DNA of 64,000 nt from Gemmobacter nectariphilus DSM 15620 (GTDB taxonomy: Bacteria > Pseudomonadota > Alphaproteobacteria > Rhodobacterales > Rhodobacteraceae), in assembly GCF_000429765.1 (NCBI RefSeq), contig NZ_AUCM01000009.1, positions 135,779-199,778 of the forward strand, given 5' to 3'. Made by a program: the position numbers and the translations under genes. This document shows positions 19,166 to 27,751 of the stretch, piece after piece (the first letter of the stretch is position 1; every line of letters starts with the position of its first letter). The notes under the pieces are model-generated. The model ran no database searches and was not told the origin of the DNA. It worked only from the letters and a program-made list of their open reading frames with translations.

Positions 19166-19435
19166 TTAGCGGCGCAGGCCCAGACGGCCGATCAGCGTGG
19201 TGTAACGCGACTCGTCCTTGCCTTTCAGATAGTCCAGCAGCTTGCGGCGCTGAGCCACCAGCTTGAGCAGACCGCGACGCGAGTGGTTGTCCTTTTTATG
19301 GGACTTGAAGTGCTCGGTCAGCGTGGCAATGCGCGAGGACAGGATCGCGACCTGAACTTCGGGCGAGCCGGTGTCGCCTTCCTTCGTCGCGTATTCCTTG
19401 ATCAGGCGGTTCTTCTCTTCGACGGTAATCGACAT
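19166..19435 (-). CDS. rpsO: 30S ribosomal protein S15
   Basis: An 89-residue ribosomal protein binding 16S rRNA helices 20-22. [12 protein letters not shown], the [17 protein letters not shown] core, [22 protein letters not shown] and the terminal [12 protein letters not shown] are canonical. An AAAAGGAGC site sits just upstream of the ATG at 19435. In most proteobacteria rpsO is followed directly by pnp; here an 820-bp stretch with an oppositely oriented orphan gene and a terminator separates them. Confidence 0.97.
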   Translation of the reverse strand: MSITVEEKNRLIKEYATKEGDTGSPEVQVAILSSRIATLTEHFKSHKKDNHSRRGLLKLVAQRRKLLDYLKGKDESRYTTLIGRLGLRR

Positions 19436-19651
19436 CGGGGGCTCCTTTTCAGGTCTATGGCACAAGCCGGGATGTCGTCCAGCAAGGCCCGTGGAGATAC
19501 CCGCCGTTGCAGCGGATGGGGGCTGATAGGGGAAATTGGCCGGAAAATAAAGACCCAAGTTCGGGCGCGGGCCCGCTGTGCCCGAAACCCGCGCAGTTCG
19601 CGCCTTGTTCTCGCCGCGATTCCATGATAATTTCCAATATAAATCAGCATG

Positions 19652-19671
19652 TTAACCTATATCATGGTTAA
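19652..19671. promoter_or_regulatory. AT-rich dyad upstream of the RTX gene
   Basis: TTAACC (19652-19657) and GGTTAA (19666-19671) flank TATATCAT in an AT-rich patch about 30 bp before the RTX start codon and 220 bp before rpsO. It could be an operator or part of the promoter for the RTX gene. No regulator is adjacent. Confidence 0.3.
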
Positions 19672-19697
19672 TTTTCAACCTTGACGCGCGCGGGGGT

Positions 19698-20732
19698 GTG
19701 GCGATGTTCGGTCTGTTCGGTGTGCTGGGCTTGTTGATGGCCGGGGTGGTGGGCAGCAGCCTTATTGTGCGCCCGCCAGAGGGTGAGGCTGACGACGATG
19801 CGGCGCCGGCCGAGTCGACTGACTCTGCAGCTGACGACTCGGCGCCCGATGAACAGCTGTGGGATGCCGGGGCCGACGATCCGCCCGCCACCGACGACAG
19901 CTTGCAAGACGGCACGGCGGACCCGGCGCTGGCCGACACCGCGCCCCCGGCTGCTGCCGCGCCGCCCGCCGGGGAAGATGCGGGGGCCGAGGATCTGGCA
20001 AACCAGATCACCGGCAGCCCCGGCACTGACGGGCTGGAGGGCACGGCGGGGCGCGACATCCTTTATGGCGGGCGGGGCGACGATCAGCTGAACGGCGCTG
20101 CGGGCGAGGATCAGCTGTTCGGCGGGGCCGGGGCCGATACGGTTCTGGGCGGCCATGACGCCGACCATCTGTCCGGCGGCGACGGCGACGATACCCTGTG
20201 CGGCCAGGAAGGCGACGATCGGCTGGACGGCGGGGAGGGCAATGACACCCTGCTTGGCGGCAATGGCAACGACACGCTGCACGGCGGCGCAGGCGATGAC
20301 TGGCTGTCTGGCGGCATGGGCGATGACCTGATGCAGGCCGGACCGGGGCAAGACACGCTGGACGGCGATGCCGGCAATGACACGCTTGTCGGGGCCTTTC
20401 ATGGCACGGCGGGCGATGGCGCCAATTATCTCAATGCTGGCGAGGGCGATGACGTGCTGCGCATCGGGGCCGGCGATGTCGCCTCGGGCGGCAATGGCAT
20501 GGACCGGTTCGAGCTGAGCCACGACATGCAGGGGCAGGTTGCGCGAATCATGGACTTCGACATCACGCAAGACGAGCTGGTCGTGGTCTATGACGGCGCC
20601 GTGCCGCTGGTCACGCTGGCGCCCGGCGGGGTCGCGGACGAGGTTGTCGTTCTGCTGAACGGCAAGCCCCTGGCCGAGGTGGTCGGGGGCAGCGGGCTCA
20701 CGGTCGATGCGATCCGGCTGATGCCTGGCTAA
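19698..20732 (+). CDS. RTX-type calcium-binding protein with N-terminal membrane segment
   Basis: A 344-residue acidic protein. Residues 1-25 form one hydrophobic helix (FGLFGVLGLLMAGVVG), then about 75 residues of low-complexity Asp/Ala/Pro linker. From about residue 112 there are roughly eight to nine nonapeptide repeats of the GGxGxD type (for example GGRGDDQLN, GGAGADTVL, GGEGNDTLL) that bind calcium in a parallel beta-roll. The C-terminal about 110 residues lack repeats. The gene starts with GTG at 19698, or ATG at 19704. No type I secretion genes are nearby. The helix suggests membrane anchoring instead of classic C-terminal export; that is inference. Confidence 0.82.
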   Translation: MAMFGLFGVLGLLMAGVVGSSLIVRPPEGEADDDAAPAESTDSAADDSAPDEQLWDAGADDPPATDDSLQDGTADPALADTAPPAAAAPPAGEDAGAEDLANQITGSPGTDGLEGTAGRDILYGGRGDDQLNGAAGEDQLFGGAGADTVLGGHDADHLSGGDGDDTLCGQEGDDRLDGGEGNDTLLGGNGNDTLHGGAGDDWLSGGMGDDLMQAGPGQDTLDGDAGNDTLVGAFHGTAGDGANYLNAGEGDDVLRIGAGDVASGGNGMDRFELSHDMQGQVARIMDFDITQDELVVVYDGAVPLVTLAPGGVADEVVVLLNGKPLAEVVGGSGLTVDAIRLMPG

Positions 20733-21622
20733 GCGCCGCGAAAGAAGGGCACTAACAGATCCAGCACCGCCTGCGGGTTTTCCTCTTGCACGAAATGGCC
20801 CGAACGACAGGGGCCGCCCTGCACATCATCGGCCCAGCGCCGCCAGATGCCCAGCGGATCGCCGGTGCGCGCGGGAAAGCCATGTTCGCCCCACAGGTAG
20901 CACACAGGCGCCGCGATCCGCGCGCCAGCGGCCCGGCTTTCCCGATCAAGCCGCCGGTCGGTGGTGGCCCCGGCGCGATAGTCGGCGCACATGGCATGGA
21001 TGCGCGCCGGGTCGCGGATCTGCGCCCGGTAGCTGTCCAGCGACTCGGGCGGCAGGGCGTTCAACGTGTGGTCCAGCGTCCACGCCGCCAGGGTATGATC
21101 CAGATAGGCCACCGGATCGGCGCCGATCATCCGCTCGGGCAAGGGGGCGGGCTGGGCAAGAAAGGTCCAGTGATAGGCCGCCATCGCCAGATCGGCCGTC
21201 CAGGCCGCCCAGAAATCGCCGGTCGGCACGATCTCGATGATCCCCAGCCGGTCCACCCGCGCCGGGTGGTCCAGCGCCAGCCGATAGCTGACCCGCGCGC
21301 CGCGATCATGCCCCAGGATGTTCGATTTCCTCAGGCCCATATGGTCCATCAGGTCCACGATGTCCTGCGCCATGCGGCGTTTTGAATAGGTGGTATGGCC
21401 CGCATCGTCGGGCGGCGCCGCACTTTGGCCATAGCCGCGCAGGTCGGGGATGATGACATGGAAGTCGCGCGCCAGATCAGGCGCCACACGCGCCCAGCAC
21501 ATGCCGTTCTGCGGATAGCCATGCAGCAAGATCAGCGGCGCGCCGCTGCCGGCCTGCTGCACCGACAGATCGACATCGGGCAAGCGGATGGTGTCACGGA
21601 CAAAGCCGGGGATTGTGGTCAT
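20729..21622 (-). CDS. Alpha/beta hydrolase, fluoroacetate dehalogenase-like
   Basis: A 297-residue alpha/beta hydrolase. The HGYPQN oxyanion segment, the nucleophile elbow GHDRGAR (near residue 105), and the GHFVQEENP histidine near the C-terminus are visible. Asp-Arg-x-x-Arg in GHDRGAR is the pattern that binds the carboxylate of fluoroacetate in FAc-DEX enzymes; the fluoride pocket residues also appear, His-Trp in AYHWTF and Tyr in CADYRAG. Predicted reaction: hydrolytic defluorination of fluoroacetate to glycolate. Epoxide hydrolase or another haloacid as substrate is possible. The start at 21622 has GGAGGAG upstream. It diverges from a GST gene and lies about 1.3 kb from crcB. Confidence 0.78.
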   Translation of the reverse strand: MTTIPGFVRDTIRLPDVDLSVQQAGSGAPLILLHGYPQNGMCWARVAPDLARDFHVIIPDLRGYGQSAAPPDDAGHTTYSKRRMAQDIVDLMDHMGLRKSNILGHDRGARVSYRLALDHPARVDRLGIIEIVPTGDFWAAWTADLAMAAYHWTFLAQPAPLPERMIGADPVAYLDHTLAAWTLDHTLNALPPESLDSYRAQIRDPARIHAMCADYRAGATTDRRLDRESRAAGARIAAPVCYLWGEHGFPARTGDPLGIWRRWADDVQGGPCRSGHFVQEENPQAVLDLLVPFFRGA

Positions 21623-21732
21623 GGGCGCTCCTCCTGCCCGCAAGGCTGCACCGGGCGCCGCCATCTGACAAGGACTTGCGCGGGGCCCTGCCCCGGCGCA
21701 GGCTGGCCATGATCGGTCCAGGGAGAAGCCGC

Positions 21733-22392
21733 ATGACGCTTGCGCTGTATGGTCACCCGTTTTCCTCCTACACCCAAAAGGCGCTGATCGCGCTTTACGA
21801 AAGCGGCACGGATTTCGAGTTCCGCATCATCGGCCCGGACACGCCCGCCCATGTCGAGGACTGGATCCAGCGCTGGCCGCTGCGCAAGTTCCCCATGCTG
21901 CTGGACGACGAGCGGCAGTTCACCGAGACCAGCATCATCATCGAGTATCTGCACCTGGCGCATCCCGGCCCCGTGCCGCTGATCCCGGCCGACCCGATGG
22001 CGGCGCTGGCGGTGCGGTTCATGGACCGGGTGTTCGACCTGCATGTGATGGATCCGGTGCAACTGGCGGTGGATACCGCGCTGGGGCGTTACCCGATGCC
22101 GCCGGACGAGGGCCGACGCATGGCGGCCGAGCGGCTGGAGCGCGCCTATGGCTGGCTGGACAGCCAGATGACCGCGCGCGACTGGGCGACGGGTGAGGCG
22201 TTCACGCTGGCCGATTGCGCCGCGGCACCGGCGTTGTTCTATGCCGACTGGGTGCATCCGATCCCGCCAAGTTGCCCGGCGCTGCGGGCCTATCGCCGCA
22301 GGTTGCTGGCGCGCCCCAGCATCGCACCCGTGGTGGACGAGGCGCGGCCCTACCGCCATCTGTTCCCGCTGGGCGCCCCCGAACGGGACTAG
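21733..22392 (+). CDS. Glutathione S-transferase family protein
   Basis: A 219-residue GST. The N-terminal thioredoxin fold begins MTLALYGHPFSSYTQKALIALYE, with the cis-proline region RKFPMLLDDE and the glutathione-binding ETSIIIEYL. The C-terminal domain has the N-capping segment GEAFTLADCAAAPAL. The start at 21733 follows GGGAGAAGCC. It is divergent from the fluoroacetate-dehalogenase-like gene 110 bp away, and its stop (TAG) overlaps that of the convergent DUF1643 gene within CTAG. Substrate unknown. Confidence 0.87.
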   Translation: MTLALYGHPFSSYTQKALIALYESGTDFEFRIIGPDTPAHVEDWIQRWPLRKFPMLLDDERQFTETSIIIEYLHLAHPGPVPLIPADPMAALAVRFMDRVFDLHVMDPVQLAVDTALGRYPMPPDEGRRMAAERLERAYGWLDSQMTARDWATGEAFTLADCAAAPALFYADWVHPIPPSCPALRAYRRRLLARPSIAPVVDEARPYRHLFPLGAPERD

Positions 22393-22892
22393 TCCCAGGC
22401 CATCGGCGCCACGGAATAGGCGGTATACAGCGGATGGCGGGGCTGGCCCTGCCCGGTCAGGCCCAGATGGTGCAGCCGATGCCCTGCCCCGCGCAGCAGC
22501 GCGATCACCTGCGCATCGCGCCCCCGGTGCGCACCATGGTTGCCCCAGCCGCAGACCAGCAGATCGGCCCCCGCCAGCGCCTGCAGCAGGGCCGCGTCGG
22601 CATGGGGGCCGACCGGATCGCCCGCCCGCTTCAGATCACGCGGGTCGGTGGCGCGATAGGCAAACAGATTGCCGATGGCGATGCCGCCGAACCCCGTGGC
22701 CCGCGCCCGCGCGCTGCACCGGGCGATGGTCGGATCGTCCTGCGCCTCGGTCGCGGTCGAGGGGTTGAGCATCACCCAGCCCATCACCGGCCCATCGCCC
22801 CAACGGCGGTGCAAGGCATGGCGATAGGCCCCGCAATCGGAGTAGACAGCCTGAGAGCTGATGCCCCCCGTCCTGTGGTTGCGCAAGATCAT
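22389..22892 (-). CDS. DUF1643 domain protein
   Basis: A 167-residue protein of the DUF1643 group. Recognisable blocks are MLNPSTATEAQDDPTIARC, the GNLFAYRATDPRDLKRAGDPVG segment and LLVCGWGNHG. The family has no settled function; it is found across proteobacteria and phages. It shares a 63-bp divergent upstream region with crcB and converges on the GST gene. Confidence 0.85.
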   Translation of the reverse strand: MILRNHRTGGISSQAVYSDCGAYRHALHRRWGDGPVMGWVMLNPSTATEAQDDPTIARCSARARATGFGGIAIGNLFAYRATDPRDLKRAGDPVGPHADAALLQALAGADLLVCGWGNHGAHRGRDAQVIALLRGAGHRLHHLGLTGQGQPRHPLYTAYSVAPMAWD

Positions 22893-22955
22893 CCCCCCGT
22901 GATGCCGCCTTGCGCGCCTGTTGACAAGCCGGCCCGCGCCGCGCAGAGGAAAGCG

Positions 22956-23333
22956 ATGATCTGGACCCTTTCTCAGGTGGCTTTGGGCGGTGCCATTGGC
23001 GCCGTGGCACGGTTTGCAACCGTGTCCGGTGTCGCGCGGCTGGCCGGCATCGACTTTCCTTTCGGCACCATGGCGGTGAATGTCCTCGGCTCGTTCGTCA
23101 TGGGCGCGCTGTGGATCTGGCTGGACATGCAGGGGCTGACCCGCCTTGCGCCCTTGCTGATGGCAGGACTGCTGGGCGGGTTCACGACGTTTTCGGCCTT
23201 TTCGCTTGACACGCTGCGCCTTTGGGAAAGTGGCGCGGCGTGGTCGGCGGCGGGCTATGCGGCAGGATCGGTCGTCCTGTCGATTGCGGCACTGGTCGCG
23301 GGTGCGACCCTGATACGGGGGATGGCGGCATGA
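22956..23333 (+). CDS. crcB: Fluoride exporter CrcB/Fluc
   Basis: A 125-residue four-helix membrane protein of the Fluc family that dimerises to export fluoride. Hallmarks are GGAIGAVARF in TM1, GTMAVNVLGSFVMG in TM2 and GLLGGFTTFSAFSLD, which contains the phenylalanines and serines lining the fluoride path. The start at 22956 has AGAGGAAA upstream. Its stop overlaps the next start (ATGA), so it is coupled with the pseudouridine synthase. I looked for the fluoride (crcB-motif) riboswitch in the short leader and did not see it. Confidence 0.94.
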   Translation: MIWTLSQVALGGAIGAVARFATVSGVARLAGIDFPFGTMAVNVLGSFVMGALWIWLDMQGLTRLAPLLMAGLLGGFTTFSAFSLDTLRLWESGAAWSAAGYAAGSVVLSIAALVAGATLIRGMAA

Positions 23334-24406
23334 GCAGCGTTCAGATGGTCACGGTTTCCGAAGCCGAGGGCGAACAGCGGCTGGATCGCTGGATGAAGAA
23401 GCGCTTTGCCCAGCTGACGCAGGGCGCGGTGGAAAAGATGTGCCGCACCGGGCAGGTGCGGGTCGATGGCGCGCGGGCCAAGGCCAGCGACCGGGTGGCC
23501 CCCGGCATGGTCGTGCGCGTGCCGCCGCTGCCCGATGCCCCGCCCCCGCCGCGGGCCGAGGCCGGAATCTCGGACGCCGATGCGCGGATGATCCAGGACT
23601 GCGTGATCTTCAAGGATCAGCACCTGATCGTGCTGAACAAGCCCGCCGGCCTGCCCAGCCAGGGCGGCAGCGGGCTCGATCATCGCCATGTCGACGGGCT
23701 GACCCCCGCGCTGATGTTCGGCTACAAGGAAAAGCCGAAACTGGTGCACCGGCTGGACAAGGATACCAGCGGGCTTCTGGTGCTGGCCCGCACCGACCGC
23801 GTGGCCCGCGCCCTGTCCGAGGCGTTCCGCCACCGCAATACCCGCAAGATCTATTGGGCCGCCGTTGCAGGCGTTCCGAACCCCAAGATGGGGTCCATCA
23901 AGTTCGCGCTGATGAAGGCCCCCGGCCATGGCAAGGCGGGCGAAGGCGAAAAGATGGTCTGCGTCCATCCTGCCAAGATGAAGGACTATCCCGACGCCAA
24001 GCGCGCCCATACCGATTATTCGGTGATGGAGGTGCTGGGCACCCGCGTATCCTGGGTCGGCCTTGCGCCGATCACCGGCCGCACGCACCAGCTGCGCGCG
24101 CACATGGCCGAGCTGGGCCACCCGATCATCGGTGACGGGAAATACGGCGGATCGAGCCAGGAAAACCTGGGCGATGGCTGGGGCTCGCAACTGGGGGGCG
24201 AGATCAGCCGCAAGCTGCACCTGCACGCCCGGCTGCTGAGCTTTGAGCATCCGATCACCAAGAAGATGATGACCTTCACCGCCCCCCTGCCCGATCACAT
24301 GGCCAAGACCTGGAAAACGCTGGGCTGGGATGTGAACTCTGTCCCGCCCGATCCGTTCGACCTGACCAACTGGCCCGGCGTGACCGGCCCGAGGGGGCGC
24401 GGATGA
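23330..24406 (+). CDS. RluA-family 23S rRNA pseudouridine synthase (RluC-like)
   Basis: A 358-residue pseudouridine synthase. An N-terminal S4 RNA-binding domain (EQRLDRWMKKRFAQLTQGAVEKMCRTGQVRVDG) precedes the catalytic domain; VHRLDKDTSGLLVLART carries the catalytic aspartate, followed by KIYWAAVAG and GRTHQLRAHMAELGHPIIGDGKYGG. The architecture suits RluC/RluD-type modification of 23S rRNA. It is coupled by 4-bp overlaps to crcB upstream and the ATP12 gene downstream, an arrangement I associate with this bacterial family. Confidence 0.92.
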   Translation: MSSVQMVTVSEAEGEQRLDRWMKKRFAQLTQGAVEKMCRTGQVRVDGARAKASDRVAPGMVVRVPPLPDAPPPPRAEAGISDADARMIQDCVIFKDQHLIVLNKPAGLPSQGGSGLDHRHVDGLTPALMFGYKEKPKLVHRLDKDTSGLLVLARTDRVARALSEAFRHRNTRKIYWAAVAGVPNPKMGSIKFALMKAPGHGKAGEGEKMVCVHPAKMKDYPDAKRAHTDYSVMEVLGTRVSWVGLAPITGRTHQLRAHMAELGHPIIGDGKYGGSSQENLGDGWGSQLGGEISRKLHLHARLLSFEHPITKKMMTFTAPLPDHMAKTWKTLGWDVNSVPPDPFDLTNWPGVTGPRGRG

Positions 24407-25131
24407 GCGGCTGGAAGGCAAAGCGGTTCTGGTCGGCCGCCACGGTGGAACCCGACGGGGCGGGCTGGGGCATCCGGCTGGACGGGCGCCCGGTCAAGAC
24501 CCCCGCCAAGGCCCCGCTGATCGTGCCGACCGAGGCGATGGCGCAGGCCATTGCCGCCGAATGGGACGCCCAGCAAGGCGAAGTGCGGCCAGAAACCATG
24601 CCGCTGACCCGCGCCGCGAATTCCGCGATCGACAAGGTGACGCCGCAATTCGATGCGGTCGCCGCCATGCTGGCCGATTACGGTGGTACCGATCTTCTGT
24701 GCTACCGCGCCGAAGCGCCCGAGCCGCTGATCGCGAGGCAATCCGCGGCCTGGGATCCGCTGCTCGACTGGGCGGCGGTGGAACTGGGGGCGCCGCTGAC
24801 GGTCGCCACCGGGATCCTTCCGGTTGCCCAGCCCTCTGACAGCCTTGCACGCCTGACGCAGGCCGTGCAGGCGCACGATCCGTTCCGCCTGACCGCGTTG
24901 CACGATCTGGTGGCCATCTCGGGCTCGCTGGTGATCGGCCTTGCCATCGCGCGGGGCCGGCTGGATGCAGCGGCCGGCTGGCAGGTCTCGCGCATCGACG
25001 AGGACTGGCAGACCGAACAATGGGGCGCCGACGACGAAGCCGCCGCAGCTGCGGCCGTCAAGCGCCAGGCGATGCAGGACGCGGCACGATTCCTGTGGCT
25101 TTGCGGGCCCGTGGCCGAGCCTGCGCAATAG
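24403..25131 (+). CDS. ATP12-family F1-ATPase assembly chaperone
   Basis: A 242-residue ATP12 protein, a chaperone of the F1 alpha subunit known from mitochondria and alphaproteobacteria. KRFWSAATV and LDGRPVKTPAKAPLIVPTEAMAQAIAAEWDAQ at the N-terminus are the conserved segment, then MPLTRAANSAID and YGGTDLLCYRA, with a helical C-terminal half. It is the last gene of the crcB-rluC-atp12 run; the next gene, bztA, has its own upstream region of 232 bp. Confidence 0.92.
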   Translation: MSGWKAKRFWSAATVEPDGAGWGIRLDGRPVKTPAKAPLIVPTEAMAQAIAAEWDAQQGEVRPETMPLTRAANSAIDKVTPQFDAVAAMLADYGGTDLLCYRAEAPEPLIARQSAAWDPLLDWAAVELGAPLTVATGILPVAQPSDSLARLTQAVQAHDPFRLTALHDLVAISGSLVIGLAIARGRLDAAAGWQVSRIDEDWQTEQWGADDEAAAAAAVKRQAMQDAARFLWLCGPVAEPAQ

Positions 25132-25228
25132 TATTTCGCGCAAGGCAGCCCATCGGCAAGGTTTCGCCCCGGAAACGCTTCATTCCAAAGAACTTTCTGC
25201 AAATGCGAAGGGTTCTGCGACGCGAGCC

Positions 25229-25258
25229 TTGACGCCACATGTGGCTTCGTCGCACTAT
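25229..25258 (+). promoter_or_regulatory. Promoter with embedded palindrome upstream of bztA
   Basis: TTGACG (25229-25234) and CACTAT (25253-25258) are separated by 18 bp, and the spacer begins with the perfect palindrome GCCACATGTGGC (25235-25246). A regulator bound there would sit between the two promoter boxes. The 232-bp gap also contains a leader hairpin CCGCCG/CGGCGG at about 25327-25343. Confidence 0.45.
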
Positions 25259-25363
25259 CCCCGACACCCCATGTCTGGGAGGCTGAAGGCGATCTTCGGC
25301 TACCGCGGGGCTCAAAAACAAAGATCCGCCGCTCTGCCGGCGGCAACTCAGGAAGAGGTACGC

Positions 25364-26380
25364 ATGAAAAAATCCGTATTCCTTGGCACGCTCTCGCTGA
25401 CCGCCCTTGTGGCCGGTTTCGCGTCGGCTGCCACGCTGGACGATGTCAAGGCGCGTGGAACCCTGAACTGCGGCGTGTCGACCGGCGTCAACGGCTTCTC
25501 GGCGCCTGACTCGAACGGCGTCTGGCAGGGCTTTGACGTGGCCATCTGCCGTGCGGTCGCAGCGGCCGTCCTGGGCGATCCGATGAAGGTCAACTTCATC
25601 ACCACCACCGGCCAGACCCGCTTCTCGGCGCTGGCGTCGGGCGAGATCGACATGCTGGCCCGCAACACCACCTGGACCTTCAGCCGTGACACCGACCTGA
25701 AGTTCACCTTTGCCGGCGTCAACTACTATGACGGCCAGGGCTTCATGGTGAAGAAGGAGCTGGGCGTTTCCTCGGCCAAGGAACTCGACGGCGCGACCGT
25801 CTGCATCCAGACCGGCACCACGACCGAACTGAACCTGGCCGACTACTTCAAGTCGAACAACATGAAGTATGAGCCCGTTCCGATCGAGACCAACGCCGAA
25901 GCGCAGCAGCAGTATCTGGCCGGCGCCTGCGACGTCTACACCACCGACGCTTCGGGCCTTGCCGCGACCCGCGCGACCTTCGCCGATGCGGAAAACCACA
26001 TCGTCCTGCCGGAAATCATCTCGAAAGAGCCGCTGGGGCCGCTGGTTCGCCAGGGCGACGACCAATGGGCCGACATCGCCCGCTGGACGCTGAACGCGCT
26101 GATCGCCGCGGAAGAATACGGCGTGACCTCGGCCAATATCGAAGAGCTGGCCAAGGGCACCGAGAACCCGGAAATCAACCGTCTGCTGGGCACCGAGGGT
26201 GAGCTGGGCGCGATGATCGGCCTGGACAAGGATTGGGCCAAGCGCGCCATCAAGGCGGGCGGCAACTATGGCGAGATCTTCGCCGCCACCATCGGCGAGG
26301 CCACTCCGATCGGCCTGGCTCGCGGGCTGAACGCACAATGGACCCAGGGCGGGCTGATGTACTCGCCGCCCTTCCGCTAA
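25364..26380 (+). CDS. bztA: Glutamate/glutamine/aspartate/asparagine ABC transporter, periplasmic binding protein
   Basis: A 338-residue binding protein with a signal peptide (KKSVFLGTLSLTALVAGFASA). The mature domain shows TLNCGVSTGVNGFSAPD, GFDVAICRAVAAAVLGD and ARNTTWTFSRD, characteristic of AapJ/BztA proteins. It delivers acidic amino acids and amides to BztBC. The ATG at 25364 has AGGAAGAGG upstream. It starts a four-gene operon, and a strong hairpin after it probably sets higher expression of bztA than of the membrane genes. Confidence 0.95.
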   Translation: MKKSVFLGTLSLTALVAGFASAATLDDVKARGTLNCGVSTGVNGFSAPDSNGVWQGFDVAICRAVAAAVLGDPMKVNFITTTGQTRFSALASGEIDMLARNTTWTFSRDTDLKFTFAGVNYYDGQGFMVKKELGVSSAKELDGATVCIQTGTTTELNLADYFKSNNMKYEPVPIETNAEAQQQYLAGACDVYTTDASGLAATRATFADAENHIVLPEIISKEPLGPLVRQGDDQWADIARWTLNALIAAEEYGVTSANIEELAKGTENPEINRLLGTEGELGAMIGLDKDWAKRAIKAGGNYGEIFAATIGEATPIGLARGLNAQWTQGGLMYSPPFR

Positions 26381-26388
26381 GACCACCG

Positions 26389-26422
26389 AAGGGGCGCGCA
26401 CACCGCGCCCCTTCCGCCTTTT
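26389..26422 (+). terminator. Stem-loop between bztA and bztB (attenuator or mRNA stabiliser)
   Basis: Perfect 10-bp arms AAGGGGCGCG/CGCGCCCCTT (26389-26398, 26404-26413) with a 5-nt loop are followed by CCGCCTTTTC. Such elements after a binding-protein gene commonly reduce read-through or protect the upstream message. Confidence 0.65.
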
Positions 26423-26496
26423 CGTTCTGCGACAATCAATCCGCCCCGGCCATGGCCGGAGAGTGCAAAGCGCCTGGCGGATCAGGGGGTACATCA

Positions 26497-27750
26497 ATGG
26501 CGACCATGCCCGACGTCCGCAAGGACGGGTTTCGGCTCAGCATGCTGCTTTACGATACGCGGTATCGCTCGATCACCTTGCAGGTCATCTTTCTGGTGCT
26601 GTTCGCAGCCGCCGCCTGGTGGCTGATCCACAATACGGTTGAAAACCTCAAGGCGCTTGGCAAGGACTTCAGCTTCGGCTTCCTGACGGTCCGGTCCGGC
26701 TATGACATCAACCAGCGTCTGATCGAGTACAGCAGCGACAGCCCGCATTGGCGCGCCTTTCTGGTCGGGCTGCTGAACACGCTGCTGCTGGCGGCGCTGT
26801 CTTGCGTGACGGCCACCGTTGTCGGCGTTCTGGCCGGCGTGCTGCGCCTGTCCAAGAACTGGCTGGTCGCCCGGCTGATGACGGTCTATGTCGAGACCTT
26901 CCGCAACATTCCCCTGCTGATCTGGATCTTGCTGATCTTCGCGATCATGACGGAATCCATGCCGGCCCCGAATGCGTTCCGGGGGGAAAATCCCGCCTCG
27001 TCCATGCTGCTGTTCGACAGCATCGCGGTCACGAACCGCGGGGTTTACGTCCCCGAGCCGCTGTTCACCCGCTCGCTTGGCAATCTGGATCTGGGCGTGT
27101 TCCTCGTCTCGTGGGACTTGCTGGTGATCATTGCGGTGCTGCTGGCCTGCGTCCTTGCCAATCGGGCCCTGCGCAAGAATGCCGAAACGGTGCAGAACGC
27201 GACCGGCGTGCGGCCCGTGACCTGGTGGAAATCGCTGCTGATCTTTCTTGTCCCGCTGGCGGCGCTGAAGTTCGCGCTGGGGTTCCATCTGGGCCTGCCC
27301 GAGCTCAAGGGCTTCAACTTTGCGGGCGGCACGCATCTGCGCAACTCGCTGATCGCCATGTGGTTCGCGCTAACGGTCTATACCGGCGCCTTCATCGCCG
27401 AAACCGTGCGCGCCGGGATCCTGGCCATCTCGCGCGGTCAGTCCGAAGCGGCAGCCGCCCTTGGCCTGCGCCCCGGCCGCATCATGAGCCTGGTCATCCT
27501 GCCCCAGGCGCTGCGGGTGATCATCCCGCCGATGATCTCGCAATATCTGAACATCACCAAGAACACCTCGCTGGCGCTGGCCGTGGGCTACATGGACATC
27601 CGCTCGACGCTGGGGGGCATCACCATCAACCAGACCGGCCGCGAGCTGGAGGGGATGCTGTTGATGATGCTGACCTATCTGGTGATCAGCCTGGTCATCT
27701 CGATGGCGATGAACCTCTATAATTCCTCTGTGAAGCTGAAGGAGCGCTAA
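26497..27750 (+). CDS. bztB: Glutamate/aspartate ABC transporter permease
   Basis: A 417-residue inner-membrane permease, longer than ordinary polar amino acid permeases as is usual for BztB/AapQ. An N-terminal hydrophobic span (ITLQVIFLVLFAAAAWWLI) and a large insertion between the first helices are present; the C-terminal EAA loop EAAAALGLRPGRIMSLVILPQA contacts the ATPase. The start MATMPDVRK at 26497 follows AGGGGGT. One base separates its stop from the bztC start. Confidence 0.94.
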   Translation: MATMPDVRKDGFRLSMLLYDTRYRSITLQVIFLVLFAAAAWWLIHNTVENLKALGKDFSFGFLTVRSGYDINQRLIEYSSDSPHWRAFLVGLLNTLLLAALSCVTATVVGVLAGVLRLSKNWLVARLMTVYVETFRNIPLLIWILLIFAIMTESMPAPNAFRGENPASSMLLFDSIAVTNRGVYVPEPLFTRSLGNLDLGVFLVSWDLLVIIAVLLACVLANRALRKNAETVQNATGVRPVTWWKSLLIFLVPLAALKFALGFHLGLPELKGFNFAGGTHLRNSLIAMWFALTVYTGAFIAETVRAGILAISRGQSEAAAALGLRPGRIMSLVILPQALRVIIPPMISQYLNITKNTSLALAVGYMDIRSTLGGITINQTGRELEGMLLMMLTYLVISLVISMAMNLYNSSVKLKER

Positions 27751-27751
27751 G

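Noticed and set aside
19698..20732. CRISPR-like or tandem DNA repeat in the GGC-rich region
   Set aside because: The periodicity is protein-level (RTX nonapeptides); DNA repeats are imperfect and there are no spacers.
22893..22955. Fluoride riboswitch upstream of crcB
   Set aside because: The 63-bp leader lacks the GGNGAUGG core and pseudoknot strands expected of the crcB motif; nothing comparable could be folded by eye.
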